64,000 bases of DNA from Viscum album (Eukaryota > Streptophyta > Magnoliopsida > Santalales > Viscaceae). Below are positions 46,722 through 58,574 of this stretch, piece after piece; the stretch's first letter is position 1; every line of letters starts with the position of its first letter. The notes under the pieces were generated by a model. It ran no database searches and was not told where the DNA came from. It worked only from the letters and a program-made list of their open reading frames with translations. The stretch covers positions 1,015,701,343 through 1,015,765,342 of the forward strand of contig OY728159.1 in assembly GCA_963277665.1 (NCBI GenBank), written 5' to 3'. Position numbers and translations under genes: made by a program.

Positions 46722-48412
46722 CCTAACTTCTCAGACCTTTGGGTAAGGCACATCAACGTGTCTCCCATTTGGGTTTGTATTTCCGCAGTCATAAGTTTCT
46801 CACATTCGTTTCATGATGGGGTTAAGATTCATGGGATGTTTGTGGGTTTGTATATCCGCAGTCACATGGACTTTTATCCAAGAAACAATGTTGGGAAGTT
46901 CTTGGTTTGGAGGATGGTTGGTTTCCAGCCTCTCCCTTTTCAAAGAGGTGACCTGGGACCTCAGTTCTCCGGTAGGGAAGGTACGCTTTGCACTTTCCAT
47001 TCCATGCAAGTATAGGAGAAGTCTCCCTCACCTAAGAGAACCAATTTTAGGGCAGCAAACCTGGTAAAAGCCCCTCACCTTCACCCCTTATTCCTTACAT
47101 TGGACCCTTGTCCAATGTAAATAGAATAGAGGGAAGGCTCGTCGCCTCACCCTCTTCCACGGTCGACGTTCCCTCTTCCATCAGCGGAGGAGGAGAAGTG
47201 TGAAGTGCCATTGTTAATTCTTTAACATCCTCTTGTTTCTCACACTTATCATGACTTACGTGGGCTTAGAGATACATGATGGTTGCAACATATTCACAAA
47301 CACTTGCCAAATAAACTACGAGAACTCTGATTACTGTTCAAGCCAGGATACGTAGGAATTCCTTTTAGGGCCAGAGCTCATCCAACCCTAATTCCCCAAA
47401 TTTAGGCATCCTCTTTAGTAAATAATCCCCAAATTCAATCCTCAAATCATCAAGGCATCCTTTTTCAGAAAGTAATCCCAAACTCATCTTTCTTAGAGGA
47501 ATATACTCTCCTATGAGATTTATCAAAATACATAGACTTTGATTCTCATCAATATGGGATATGTAGGAAGCCTCCTTGAGGTTCAAACCTAACACTTAAA
47601 ATAAATCCTATTCTCTTTGGTCCATATTCCCAATAAGGTCTGATCTTACTTGGAAACTCATATCCTTTCCAAGTTCCTTGGGATGCTTCAGCATAAGTCC
47701 CACACTAAGTTTCAACTAAGCATCTTCCTCTTAGAGGTCCTTATCACATGACCTTAAAAGGTATGATGTGTCCTATTAAGCAGAACTAAACTATGAGGGT
47801 TCTGATTCCTTTCACAAGGATACGTAGGTAGCTCATTTTATGAGCATGATCCCAAGATTAAAACAAACCTTCATCTCCCTGGATGATAATAAATTCCAGA
47901 GTTCCCCACTGAGTGGCTTAAAAACCAGTATCATCATAATGATGATGAAAAGAATCTCTAATCAGTATATTAGATGATACCATTGATGGAAAAACTCGAA
48001 TACATACAGATATTTCCATTGATGAAGAAACTTTAATGCATGCTAATGATTCTAAAGTTTACACATGTTAAATAAGTGATTACAAATTCCAAGGGATACT
48101 TATGATATACTTGGTGAATTAATAATGATTCATGAAAATATTTTAATTTTACAAAGAGAGTCCCGGAGTAGACAATAATTCCCCCCAAAGAAGGGTGTGA
48201 TGAGTCTGACCTCCCATCCTCTCGACCAATGCACGTTCTTAAGTATGTTAAAGTTCAAAACTTAACGAAAACCAGCCTTTGGAAAGAATATCCTCTTTGG
48301 ATAAAGAACTGTTGGAAGTTTCTAGTTCAATGAATATATCCATTGGAAACCGCCTAGAAATAGTGATTCTTAAATATAGAATACACGTATCAAGGAACTA
48401 TGAAACAGTCAT

Positions 48413-49210
48413 ATAATTAATGGGTATAAATTGATCCAACTTGGTCATCCTATTGATCACAACCCATATTGCATTGTTCTTTCTCTGGGTATGAGGAAAA
48501 CGAACCACAAATTCCATAGAGATCTCATCTCACTTCCAAGTAGGAACTAGAAGTGGTTGAAGTAACCATGAATGTTTCTGGTGCTTGGATTTCACCTATT
48601 GGCATGTTTATAAATGAGAGACAAACTCAGTAATGTGTCATCTCATTCATGGACACTATAACTACCACCTCATGTCCTAGAACATCTTAATGGTTCTTGG
48701 GTGCATAGCCTACTGAGAATTATGGAAATCTCCCATTACTTCCTTTCTTACTGTTAACGGAAAAAAAGTGATTCTGATAGCACAGAACTCTCTTTTTGGA
48801 TAATGACCCCTTAGAAACTGTCTCCCAACTATAAAGGGATTCTCTAGTGAAATTAAACTCATCATTAAGATCTTAATCCAGAAGAATCATCTTGATAAGG
48901 GTAAACATCAAGTGCACACTGCCTAAAAAATCATCATCCACTTCCTCCTAAACTTCAATATGAAACTATACAAAAATAACCATCAAATTACACTCTTCTA
49001 AAGATTCTTTCATTGACTGGGTTGGAAGATTCTTTCTCAAAGCATTGGCAATGACATTCCCTTTCCCCGGGTTATAGGTGATGTCAATGTCAAAATACTA
49101 CAGGCACTCCTCCCAATGCATCTGCTGAAGATTCAAATCATTTTTAGAGAAGATATAACTCAGGCTTTTTTGGTTGAATACACCGTAAATCTTTCACCAA
49201 AAAGGTAGGG
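48413..49210 (-). pseudogene. E1 pol, N-terminal part of integrase
   Basis: Minus-strand translation near the E2 junction gives EISMEFVVRFPHTQRKNNAIWVV then TKLDQFIPINY. This is the start of a Ty3 integrase core with the first catalytic Asp replaced by Glu (MEF for MDF). It runs straight into the E2 insertion and continues at 3877. The region towards 49210 (RNase H end and integrase zinc domain) is heavily decayed. Continuity of the protein across 44.5 kb of inserted DNA is direct proof of the nesting. Confidence 0.85.
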
Positions 49211-50353
49211 TCACAAACTTTTAAGCCCATGCATCACGAATTCATGTTCTAAGTCATGGGTAGGATACTTATTCTTGTGTGGACTAAGATTAAAAGATCC
49301 ATATGCTACTACATGATCGCCCTGCATAAGAATGCAGCCCAAGCCAGAACCTGATACATCACAAAAGACTAGATAGCCCTGCTCGACTTCTGGAAGATTC
49401 AACACCGGAATAGTAGTCAACAGACATTTCAACTCAACAAAAGAACTCTGACATTTGTCATCCCACACAAACTTCACCCCCTTGTGATTCAGAGTATTCA
49501 TTGATGAATCTAACTTCGATAATTCCTTCACGAACCTATGGTAATATCCATATAAAACCAAGAAGCTCTAGATCTCAAATACCTTTTGTAGTTTCTCCCA
49601 CATCATAACAACCTTCACCTTATTAGGATGAACTGATACACCCTGTACAGACACCATTTGTCCCAATAATTTCACTTCCTGAATCCAGAAATCACACTTT
49701 GAATGTTTGTCATAAAGGTGGTGATTTCTTAGAAGATACATAACTATTCTCATATGTTTCACATGATCCTCCTCAGACTTTGAGTAAACAAGAATTTCAT
49801 CCAAAAATACTACCACAAATGTATCCAGATATTCGTGGATAATATTTTTCATTGAAGTCATGAAAACTGCAAGAGCATTTGTCAGGCCGAAGGGCATAAC
49901 AAGGTACTCAAAGTTCCAGTACCTACTCTGAAAGGAGGTCTTATAAATGTCAGATTCTTTTGTCCTCAATTAATGGTAACCAGATCGAAGGTTGATCTTT
50001 GAAAACCACTTTAACCCTTTCAATTGATCAAAAAAATCATCAATCCATGGAAATGGGTATTTTTTCTTTATCATAACTTGATTGAGCTTTCGATAATCAA
50101 CACATAGGTAAAGATAAACATCATCATTCTCAGCAAAGAGAACCAGTGTTGCCCAAGGTGATACACTTGGATGAATAAATCCTTTCTCATGAAGATCATC
50201 CAACTGAGACTTCATATCTTTCATCTCAACTGGTTCCATGTGGTAATAGGGGATAAAGACTGGTCGAGTACCTAGCATTAAGTCAATAGAAAACTCAAAC
50301 TCTCTCATCGGTGGTAGACCAAAGAAATCCGAACAGAATACATCAGAAAACAT
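49211..50353 (-). pseudogene. E1 reverse transcriptase and RNase H
   Basis: Three open stretches. 50353-49970 has [40 protein letters not shown] and [12 protein letters not shown]. 49969-49568 has NFEYLVMPFGLTNALAVF and the catalytic block VVFLDEILVYSKSEEDH, where the second Asp of F-x-D-D has become Glu. 49561-49211 starts the RNase H: LVFCDVSGSGLGCILMQ (Asp present) and YPTHDLEHEF. The order fits a chromovirus pol. Stops at the joins and the changed catalytic residue make it inactive. Confidence 0.92.
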
Positions 50354-50541
50354 GGTGACATCTGGAGTAAGATCTGCACCAATTTAATCTCACTCCAGTT
50401 CAAAAGAAAACACTGATATCACTTTCCCCAACTCTGGATAAGAAGGTTTGGATCTTCTCGACCTTAGGTCCCATTCTCCTTTAAAAACAAGAGACACACA
50501 CTAAGTGTAGTAAAGTAGACCCGTCAAAGATAATAAACAAT

Positions 50542-50880
50542 TTAGGATTTGTTGAAAATGAGCCAATCCATCCTAAATATGACATCAAGATATTTCATAT
50601 CAAGAATCATAAAACTCCAAGATATCTCAAAATCTGATGGAGAGAAGACACAAGTAGGACTATGGAGACCCTTCTCTCTTTTCCTAACAAGGGGTGTAGT
50701 AATATCCATTGCACAAGATAGTTTCTCCATAGGAAGATTTAGAAGGATAACAATATGGGTTGAAATAAAAGAGTGATATGCACTAGTATCAAAAATAGCA
50801 GTCACTAATGATGAGGCAATGGTAATGGTGCCTCTCATAGTCACTAGACCCATGTCTACTTCCTCTAGAGATTCTTCCAC
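50542..50880 (-). pseudogene. E1 aspartic protease
   Basis: Minus-strand stretch with SLVTAIFDTSAYHSFIS. The catalytic triad reads D-T-S where D-S/T-G is required. ILDMKYLDVIFRMDWL, the family's closing block (usually LGMDWL), follows. Upstream, towards gag, lies decayed linker with a zinc knuckle. Confidence 0.87.
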
Positions 50881-51066
50881 TGCGTGAAGAAGCTTTTTTC
50901 CAGATGCCTATGGTTGGAACCCTTTTGACCATGAAGCATTTGATTACCCCGTAGTGTTAAGAGGAGATGATGATCATGTCCCACTACACATAGTAGAGAA
51001 GTGATGGTAGATCCTCTGTAAGTGTCCTAAACATCCACAGGAGCTACAGTTCTTGGGTACCTCAGT

Positions 51067-51108
51067 GAAAACCCTCCTAGAATGTCCTGGCTTTCCACAC
51101 TGGTAGCA
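51067..51108 (-). pseudogene. E1 gag zinc knuckle (last Cys lost)
   Basis: Minus strand codes CYQCGKPGHSRRVF. This is a CX2CX4HX4C knuckle whose last Cys is Phe. It lies between gag and protease, as expected. Confidence 0.8.
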
Positions 51109-51348
51109 AGTCAAAGAACTTCCTCCTAGAGATGTAGGTTGTCTGGAATGACTCTGTCATCGATAACTTCCATGAGGATCATCAAACTTTTGTTTTCCTT
51201 TGATGGAACCAAAGTTTTAACTAGGAGAAAAATGAACTCTCGTCAACCCTGACTTTCCATCCAAGTCCACCTCAACCATCATTTCCCTCTCCATAACATT
51301 ATCATAAGTGGACAGCTTTAGCAAAAATACCTAAGAATGGATATCTGA

Positions 51349-52008
51349 TCAAATTCCTAGATCAAAACATTGAGCCTTCATCCTATCATTAGATACTATC
51401 TCGGGTGAAAACTGAACCAACTCAGCAAAGCGATTTGAATACTCAGTCACGGTTTTGTAAGCCTTCTCAATATTGAAAAACTCCAGAGCCTTGGCCAATA
51501 CAATTGAATTTGGATAGAACTGATTGGTGAAGATAACCTTGAATTCTTTCCACTGTAAGCCATCATGATTACCTATCATCACCATCATGTCCCAATATCT
51601 TCTGCTCGGTCCCTCCAACATGAAGGTGTCACACTTCACCCTGATAACTTCTGGCATCTACAAGAACACAAACAGACGTTCTGTCTTTCCCAACCATTCC
51701 TTAACATGTTGAGGATCATTTGAGCCTTTGAAGACTGGTGGATTCTTGTGAAGGAACTCTTGAGAATGATTCTGAAGAACATCCCCTTGAGTATCCATAG
51801 CTGGAGCTTGAGCGGGAACTGGAGGTGATTTATGTCCTAGAGTTTGGATAGTGCGCACAATCACCTCAACTAGATTCAGGTCAACAATAGTATTTTCTTG
51901 CTGAGGTTTAGCAGCAGCCTTTTCCTGTATCTGATTCACACGTATTCTCAAAGGCATGATGATACAAAACATCAGTTGATAAAAATAATACATTAGATTG
52001 ACATGCAA
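51349..52008 (-). pseudogene. E1 gag
   Basis: Two open stretches on the minus strand in one frame, split by one stop near 51658. The conserved block FKGSNDPQHVKEWLGKTERL leads into DTFMLEGPSRRYWDMM and EFKVIFTNQFYPNSI, then FFNIEKAYKTVTEYSNRFAEL. This is the Retrotrans_gag domain of plant Ty3/gypsy elements. The Gln/Pro-rich N-terminus (AAAKPQQEN, PPVPAQAPA) is typical. It forms the particle shell in the family. Confidence 0.9.
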
Positions 52009-52253
52009 ACTGAGTAGAAAAGGAAAATATTCTCAATAGAAGGGACCAACAAGATTTGTATTTCTCTCTATCCAAATATCAATAGGGAAAATACTAGAAC
52101 TAAACCAAAATATGTCTTTACCTAACCACCCTTGGTGACTTAAGGTTCATCATAGTGAGATATGGTCATGCACTAAATCTAAACTACCTCTTAAGTCCCA
52201 CCAAGATTTCATAAATGAATACTAAATTTAAAAAAAGGAAGATCAACATCCTC

Positions 52254-52264
52254 CTCTAATACCA
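52254..52264 (-). other. E1 primer binding site, initiator tRNA-Met type
   Basis: Minus strand TGGTATTAGAG, one change from the canonical TGGTATCAGAG, four bases inside the 5' LTR. Confidence 0.85.
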
Positions 52265-52267
52265 ATT

Positions 52268-54430
52268 TTTCATGAACTAGCCCAGGTACCCTAGTAACCC
52301 AATAATCGAGTCGGTCCTAACATAACCCGAAGGGAATTCTCTATTTCCACGGGTCGGTGACTAGAACCAGGAATCATGCAACATACAAGTGGGAATTATT
52401 TCTTCCACAAGAACACAGAAGCAAAGATAAAATAGATTATACATATCAATAAGAAAATTCCAATAGGAGTAAAAGTACCAGAATACAAAGAGGTATAAAA
52501 TCCAAAGTACTATCACCCAAAGTACTAAATAGGAAAACATCCCCAAGGTATCTAAGGACACAACTCACCACAACCAAATCTCAACAGTTGGATCCACCTC
52601 CAAAATATCCCTTCCCTTTTCTTGAGCCAGGAAGAGGAAAGTATACAAACACCCAAAGGAAAATTACGCTGTGAGCCTAACCCGATAGGATACCACCAAA
52701 GATCCCATAACATATTCCAAATATAGATTATCCAAATAAAAGCTTTCAATTTTTTAGAATAAATAACTTTTGAAACTAAAAACCATACTTATACAAAACA
52801 TGATATACATTTTCAAATTGATTTAAAATAAATTGAAAGCACAGGATTTACTTGAAAAGAGATGTAATATATCTAAAATAATGTATTAAGTAAAACATTT
52901 ATATAAAGAAGTTTATATAAATTCAGCAGGCATGTAAACCAGTTCAAACAAATATTGGCATACATTTATATTTCAAATATAAATAAACAAGTGAGAAACA
53001 TAGTCATATTCCAAAAGATACGATAGTATTTACCAATTATAGGATTCCACACTCTCTATGTGAGCTCAGAAAAATGTATACACACATGTCCCTATGACAC
53101 TGGCCAAATGAGACTCATCACTAACTCGCCGTGGATATGAACCGTTGCATGTATGTTTTAGAAAATTGTTATGGTGTAGAGTGTATCCAAATAACTCACT
53201 AACTACCTAAGGCTTGCATGTTCTCTTACATAATGGGTGAACTATTTTAATACTACTTAAAATATGATTAATCCCATTCTTCAATTTCAAAAATTCCAAT
53301 TTCATTCCATTTAAAACCAAAATAGGTTTTATTCAAAAACATGCCTTTTCACAAGATAAAACCACTAGGTTTCTATCAAATCATTTTAATCAATTCACAA
53401 GTTTGAAATTCATTCAAAACCAATTCCATCCTTTTCAAAATTTATTTTTCACAATTAAATTCAAAATTTTAATTGAAAACATTTCTATAAAATCCATAAT
53501 TTAAATTCAACAATTTAAATCAGAAAATTTCCATAAACCCACCCTGACTCAATAGAATTGGGGGTTTTCCAAATTTCAATGCCAAAACCATTTCAAATAT
53601 CCAAATTCACTTTAATTGTGTTTTATCAAAGCAATTTAAATAAATATTGAACATTTGAATTTAAATCAGCAATTGAAATAAATCAAGCAATGCGATGGTA
53701 ATCAATTTGGAAAATCAGGACGGAACCACCTACCTCTTTCCCGAAGAATGATACTCGCAATGGCACCCGTCAATGATAACGAAGGTGAAGGAGACCTTAA
53801 AACACAACCTTAAAGCATGATCCAATACCACTGGGCATAGATCAATCAACGCTGACATGATCCATTAAAAACCCAAGAGGGGAGAAAGAGAGGAACTTAA
53901 AGAATGAGTGAAAACAAGATAGAACCCTTACCCAAGAATCGCACTGCAAGTGAAGCAATGATCCAAATCTGATTTGATCAAACTGGAAGGAGGGGAACCT
54001 ATAAAAAACCTAGGAAGGTTCTAGGGTTGAGAGCCAAGAGGTCTAGAATGAAAAGGATGGAGCAGAACATTAGATCGTGCATTTTAAAACTGTATGTGGG
54101 TTGGGTCATGATTTGTAGTCCAAAATAGGATAAGTTGCACCAAAAAACCCATTTCCTTGGGTTAAAAAACTTTTATTTAATCCCTACACGACATGTGCCT
54201 CAGGTACACGGTGTATACCAGCTCATGGAATGATCTCCCCATTTACGACATGATCTCCCATTCCACGACATGCAACTACCACCAAGTACAAGATGTGTAC
54301 TTCAGGTACACAGTGTGTACCTGTTCTGCAGTCTGCATTAAACCCATAAAAATCACATAAAAGGATTTTTAACCAAACAGGAACTTAGAAAAGGTGAAAA
54401 ATTACTTGATCAAGGTAATGGGATGTTACA
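52268..54430 (-). repeat. E1 5' LTR
   Basis: About 2.16 kb, the partner of 705-2888. On the minus strand it starts TGTAACATCCC at 54430. Near-palindromes GGTACACGGTGTATACC and GGTACACAGTGTGTACC sit at about 54183-54325, just upstream of a TATA-like TTAAATAAAAG on the minus strand. Confidence 0.88.
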
Positions 54431-54435
54431 ATAGG

Positions 54436-54996
54436 TCTTTTCAAATATTCATCTTTAGACCACTAAATAATCATTACACACTGATTTTGGGATCAAGGGT
54501 AAAACCAAAGGCATGTCGTGTAAAAAAATTTATGTTTCCCACATACACCATCATAGAATCATCTTCTATTTTTCTTGAATCCAAGGAACCCCCTCTCCAT
54601 TTTATGATGGAGATTTGGGGGGGGATTTTGATAAATATTTTTCTTTAATCATTCTCTTTCCAAGGAATAAATTTCCTCTTTTAGATTTGTGTTCTTGGCC
54701 AGTGTCCACAACTAATCATATTCCCCCTCAAAATTATAGACAATCAGAACAAATTTCACTTTTTGAAGTATTGGATGATAAAGAATATCATTTGAATTGT
54801 GTTAATCCATCTTTCAGAAAAAATAGGATCACAATATCCACTTAAATTATGAGACCTTTGTATTATAAAGGACTCAACTATAGCTTTCTCTTTGTTAGGG
54901 AGAGGTAGGAATCCCTTGTGATTCAAGTTCTTATTCATAACTTTAGTCAGTTGATCCAGTACAGCCATGAAGTTCATGGCTCCCACTCTCATTAAG
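54436..54996. other. Unassigned sequence between E1 and E8
   Basis: About 0.56 kb. The minus-strand stretch ending near 54756 reads MNFMAVLDQLTKVMNKNLNH and RSHNLSGYCDP, which I do not recognise. The plus strand also has open stretches. It is probably the old target DNA shared with 1-699 and may itself be a retroelement fragment. Confidence 0.4.
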
Positions 54997-55659
54997 TGTA
55001 ATATCACAACCATTTCTAGAGTTGTCTCGGGATCATTTACAGGTACTATTTTGTTTAGTGTTTAATTCTTTTTTTTTATTTTATCTTGGGGTGTATTTTG
55101 GTGAAAGTTTGAGAAAATTTAAGGAAATAGGGTAGTGCTGGGCTGGAACATAGTTAAGGAAAATCATCCTCCCCATCCTAGAAAATCATGAAACCCTAGA
55201 CAGTGGGGATTTTCATGGTTGGAACACAGTTTTTCTAATTATTAACTATCTTAGGAGTAACCATTCACCCCTAAAATAATAGTTGCACGCTTTACGTGCA
55301 CGGTTAGGGAAAACTGTGTACCTCCTCCCATTCATCCTCCTATTATCTATTGTTCTTTTGGTGGAAATTTATTCTCTGTTTTGATAGATATTGATCTATA
55401 TTTGATGAATATAGATCTAGTATTGTGTATTCACATCTAGAATTATGATATCTTTTTTGGTTTAATATTTATTTAGGGTTTTATATCTGGATCTTGATCT
55501 ATGTTATTATGCTGCTCAATTTTGGGGATTTTTATTGGGCGGTCTCTCAGCAAAGAATCAAGGTAGGTGGTCTAATATTCAGTTCCCACGGTATTAATTT
55601 TGATACATGTATTAAAATTATAGAATTTATAGTGCTCTTCAGCAATTGTAATTCTTAAA

Positions 55660-56170
55660 ATGGGTTAATTAATGTGACCAATTGATTAATTGAAGTATTT
55701 TTTGAAATAGATAATTAATTGGGGAATTAATTATGACATTTAGGGGCTATAGAATTAGATAATTAATTATTAAATTAATTATGATATTTATGGATTATGA
55801 TTTTGATAATTAATTGGGGATTAATTATGAGATCTAGGTTTTGTTGATTTAAGATAATTAATGGTGGAATTAATCATGTGATTTTTGATATTATGGATTG
55901 AGATAATTAATTGTGGGATTAATTATGTGATATTGATATCATATATTGATATAATTAATTTTGGAATTAATTATGAATAATTGAGATTGTGAATGTGATA
56001 ATTAATTCTAAAAATTAATTAGGGATTTTGAGTTATGAATATTGGTTAATTAGTTTTTGAATTAATCAATGGGTTTGATAAATTAATTATGTGTAGTTTT
56101 GTGATAAAATAATTTTTTAATTAGTAATGAAATTTATGTGGATGAGTAATTGTTGAATTAATTATGTGTT
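55660..56170 (+). repeat. Degenerate AATTAATT-rich repeats in E8 LTR
   Basis: About ten loose copies of GATAATTAATTGGGGAATTA followed by TTATGA and a short variable part, period about 40-45 bp. Confidence 0.8.
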
Positions 56171-56184
56171 TATTAATTTTAACA

Positions 56185-56425
56185 TGGTCATTCGATTGTG
56201 AATTAAATAATGGGAACATGGTCATTCTAATATTTGAAGTATGAATGGTAACATGGTCATTCAATTATGAATTAAATAATGGGAACATGGTCATTCTAAA
56301 GTGTGATGTATGAATGGTAACATGGGAATTCATGTATGAATTAAATAATGGGAACATGGTCATTCTAATGTGTAAATTAAATAATGGTAACATGGTTATT
56401 ATAATGTGTAAATTAAATAATGGTT
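56185..56425 (+). repeat. ACATGGTCATT minisatellite in E8 LTR
   Basis: Repeated units of GGGAACATGGTCATTCTAA and GAATTAAATAATGG, alternating GGTAACATGG and GGGAACATGG forms, roughly 34-36 bp each and partly ordered as doublets. Confidence 0.85.
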
Positions 56426-56945
56426 ATAATTACATTATAAGATGTGATATTCCTCAGGCATACTTCAGAATCCAGCATGAGAAGAAGAAAGTATTGAGTT
56501 ATATGTGTCTACGATAACCCAAGGAGTTCATGTGGTTAAATAAAGAATATTTTGATAATGTGATAAATGTTTATTTATAAATTATACTTATTTCATTATA
56601 CAACAGCATTCATTATTATTGATTGGATTTTTTTTAGACATCGTTGGTGGTGGCCTACTAAGTTGTACTCACACCCTACTCAGAATATGTAATTTTTACC
56701 CAAATAGACTTTCTTATTGCAAGATAGGTTAAGGGTAATGGGCTTGGGATAGATGGATGATTTTGGGATGAATCTTGGATGAGGGAACCGGACATGGTTC
56801 AAGGCCCACTTGGGAGTCGTCGGTCTCTTTATTTTTTTATTTAAAGATTGAGGTATAGTGACCTCTTTATTGAAACAAAAAAGTCATCAAGAGGATATTA
56901 TAAAGAAAAACCATTAGGTACCTCAAAAAGACAGAATAATAAATG

Positions 56946-58268
56946 TTACCATGTTCTAGAGTGAGTGCTCATATAGTGGTAAGGAAGGCGCCCACCTTTG
57001 TCACAGGGGTGTCGACCCCTTCTCCCAGTCCTTGTTTGTATCCACGCATCACCTTTATCATCCAAAGGTTCTTCCGTAGTAATAGGAGGCATGATAGATG
57101 CAGAGGGATCATCATTATTTGATCCAACTTCATTACAATTGGAAGAGAGCATATCGAATGGGTTAGAAATGCTAACATTACGAAGTACCTTCTCATGAGG
57201 AGATGTCAAGTTTTGCATGTAAACCAGTCCTTCCTTTGGCATGGCAGCTTCAGGCTTGTTCATCTTCTTCTATGACACCTCTTCTATGTTGAAGTTACTT
57301 GAGGTAATCATGGTGGCATGGGCCTTATTTGACTATAGACTCATACTGCATTCATCAGGTATTCCTGTAGGATTTCTGGACAGCAAAGGCACAATCTGCA
57401 GGGAAGGAGGGTCTTTCTCTAGCTTGGCATTGCAGCATGTTTCCTTAGAAACTCTAACAGGGACTATAGAAATAACTGCTTCATGTGATTTGGAACGATA
57501 GTAATCTTTAAACTTAACTTTCTCTGAGGTTTCATCATCTAGCACTATCTTACCCTTTCTCCATTTTAGACCATTCATCTCTTACCTAACCCTATCATCA
57601 ACCATTGCTTAGGCTGAGAGCTCTCTCTCCATTTAACTATCCTCCAAGTCAGATTCTTTCTCTTCACCTTCTATGCACTTAACCAAAGTGTCCATGAAAG
57701 AAAGGCCTCTTTCATATTGTTTATTAAATTCAGTAATATCATCCCAACTGACTTTTCATGGTCCATCCAATTGAGTAGTGAAAGGAAATACTTCATCCTG
57801 TAGCAAAGTCTGAACTGTAGTATGTCCATGGGTCTGCAACTCAGACTGAGCCATCCCAACCTGAAAATTTTTAGAGGGATCAATTTGACAATTAGTAGCC
57901 TAAGGACCTGGGTACTTTTCCAAATTTGTAGCATTCCCTTTGGAGGGTTTGGGTCTCTCTTTTCTTTTACACTGAGACTCATAGTTCCCTTTCATCATAC
58001 ATTTGGCACACTTCATGCTTGATCGACAAATGGACCTGGAGTGTCCTATCATGCAACACACTTCACAAAATGGAGGTAGTTTTTCATAGACAATTCTCAA
58101 GTTGATTTCATCTTGAGAAGTGGAAATAATCACCTCATCAATCAATTTAGATCCTAAATCAATTTCAACTAAAATTATAGAAAAATGGCCAAAGATAGAA
58201 TTCTCAGTGGCTAGGTCCATTCGGATTGGAATGCCTATTGGGTACTTTTTATTTTTCATTTTAGACAC
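56946..58268 (-). pseudogene. LINE ORF1 fragment inside E8 LTR
   Basis: On the minus strand, from 58268: GIPIRMDLATENSIFGHFSI and LVEIDLGSKLIDEVIIS, then YEKLPPFCEVCCMIGHSRSI. The last holds an intact CCHC knuckle (CEVC, then GH, then C). A second knuckle-like CAKCMMKGNYESQC has lost its His. Downstream are a basic disordered part and, near 57170, ISNPFDMLSS, a motif type common near the end of plant L1-like ORF1. The DUF4283-type start is cut off and there is no ORF2 (endonuclease-RT), so this is a fragment truncated at both ends. I could not find clear insertion borders or a poly(A) tail. Confidence 0.75.
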
Positions 58269-58558
58269 TTGACACGTACATTAGAATGTCATTTTTTAAT
58301 TTAGTTGGATATTGTATTTCTCACTTTTATTATATTTATATATTGGTATTGTTTATGGTTATATATTCTTCCACTATTTTTTACTATTTATGGTGGTGTA
58401 TTACTCTGATAAAATAGGGTACAATCTCCCCATGATTGACTTGTCATACCCTCAATGCTAGTTAGTATCCTCTAGCATATGGGGAGGTGCGCTTGAGGTC
58501 ATGTGACTGACCAGCTTGGGGCAACATTGTGTGCCACCCGGTCCAAGATGTTAAAAAG

Positions 58559-58570
58559 TGGTATCATAGG
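58559..58570 (+). other. E8 primer binding site, initiator tRNA-Met type
   Basis: TGGTATCATAGG, close to the canonical TGGTATCAGAGC, just after the 5' LTR. Confidence 0.8.
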
Positions 58571-58574
58571 AGTT

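Larger units (their letters stand above)
3878..48407 (+). mobile_element. E2: Tat/Ogre-type Ty3/gypsy retrotransposon, plus strand
   Basis: A giant element bounded by the TSD GTCAT (3873-3877 and 48408-48412). Its LTRs are 3878-6232 and 40460-48407; the second is 2.36 kb after removal of E6. The order is LTR, tRNA-Trp-like primer site, ORF1, gag, protease, RT, RNase H, a second archaeal-type RNase H, integrase, a long 3' region with repeats and an antisense gene, polypurine tract, LTR. An ORF before gag, a second RNase H before integrase, large size and extra antisense ORFs are known hallmarks of the Tat lineage that includes Ogre. The span is 44.5 kb, or about 23.4 kb without E3 to E7, which is Ogre-sized. 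Every ORF is broken, so it is not autonomous now. Confidence 0.93.
40460..48407 (+). repeat. E2 3' LTR, interrupted by E6
   Basis: 40460-41134 and 46722-48407 together make about 2.36 kb and align with 3878-6232. The first bases have changed (TTTTTACACTAA against TGTTGACACTAA). The TATA box TATAAATAGG at 40734-40743 keeps the same offset of 274 bp. It ends GAAACA at 48407, followed by the TSD GTCAT. Confidence 0.92.
705..54430 (-). mobile_element. E1: Ty3/gypsy LTR retrotransposon, minus strand, split by E2
   Basis: The two LTRs (705-2888 and 52268-54430) align along their length in the same orientation. The internal order on the minus strand is primer site, gag, zinc knuckle, protease, RT, RNase H, integrase, polypurine tract. 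The flanking five bases are ATTGG (700-704) and ATAGG (54431-54435), a TSD with one mismatch. E2 occupies 3878-48407. With it removed, E1 is about 9.2 kb, a normal size for an element with LTRs above 2 kb. The LTR ends (TGTAACATCCC), the initiator-Met primer site and the integrase C-terminus suggest the chromovirus Tekay/Del group, but that lineage is an inference. The LTRs differ visibly, so this is the oldest layer. Confidence 0.9.
54997..58554 (+). repeat. E8 5' LTR
   Basis: About 3.56 kb; the end is placed just before the primer site where GATGTTAAA mirrors the TGTAATATC start. It contains AT-rich minisatellites (55660-56425), a TACTCACACCC block (56665) seen in related LTRs, and a LINE fragment. 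The exact 3' end is uncertain by a few bases. Confidence 0.75.

Noticed and set aside
56945..57010. A tRNA-derived SINE start (TAGTGGTAAGG and GGTGTCGACCCC)
   Set aside because: The B-box match is poor and no SINE body, tail or TSD was found.
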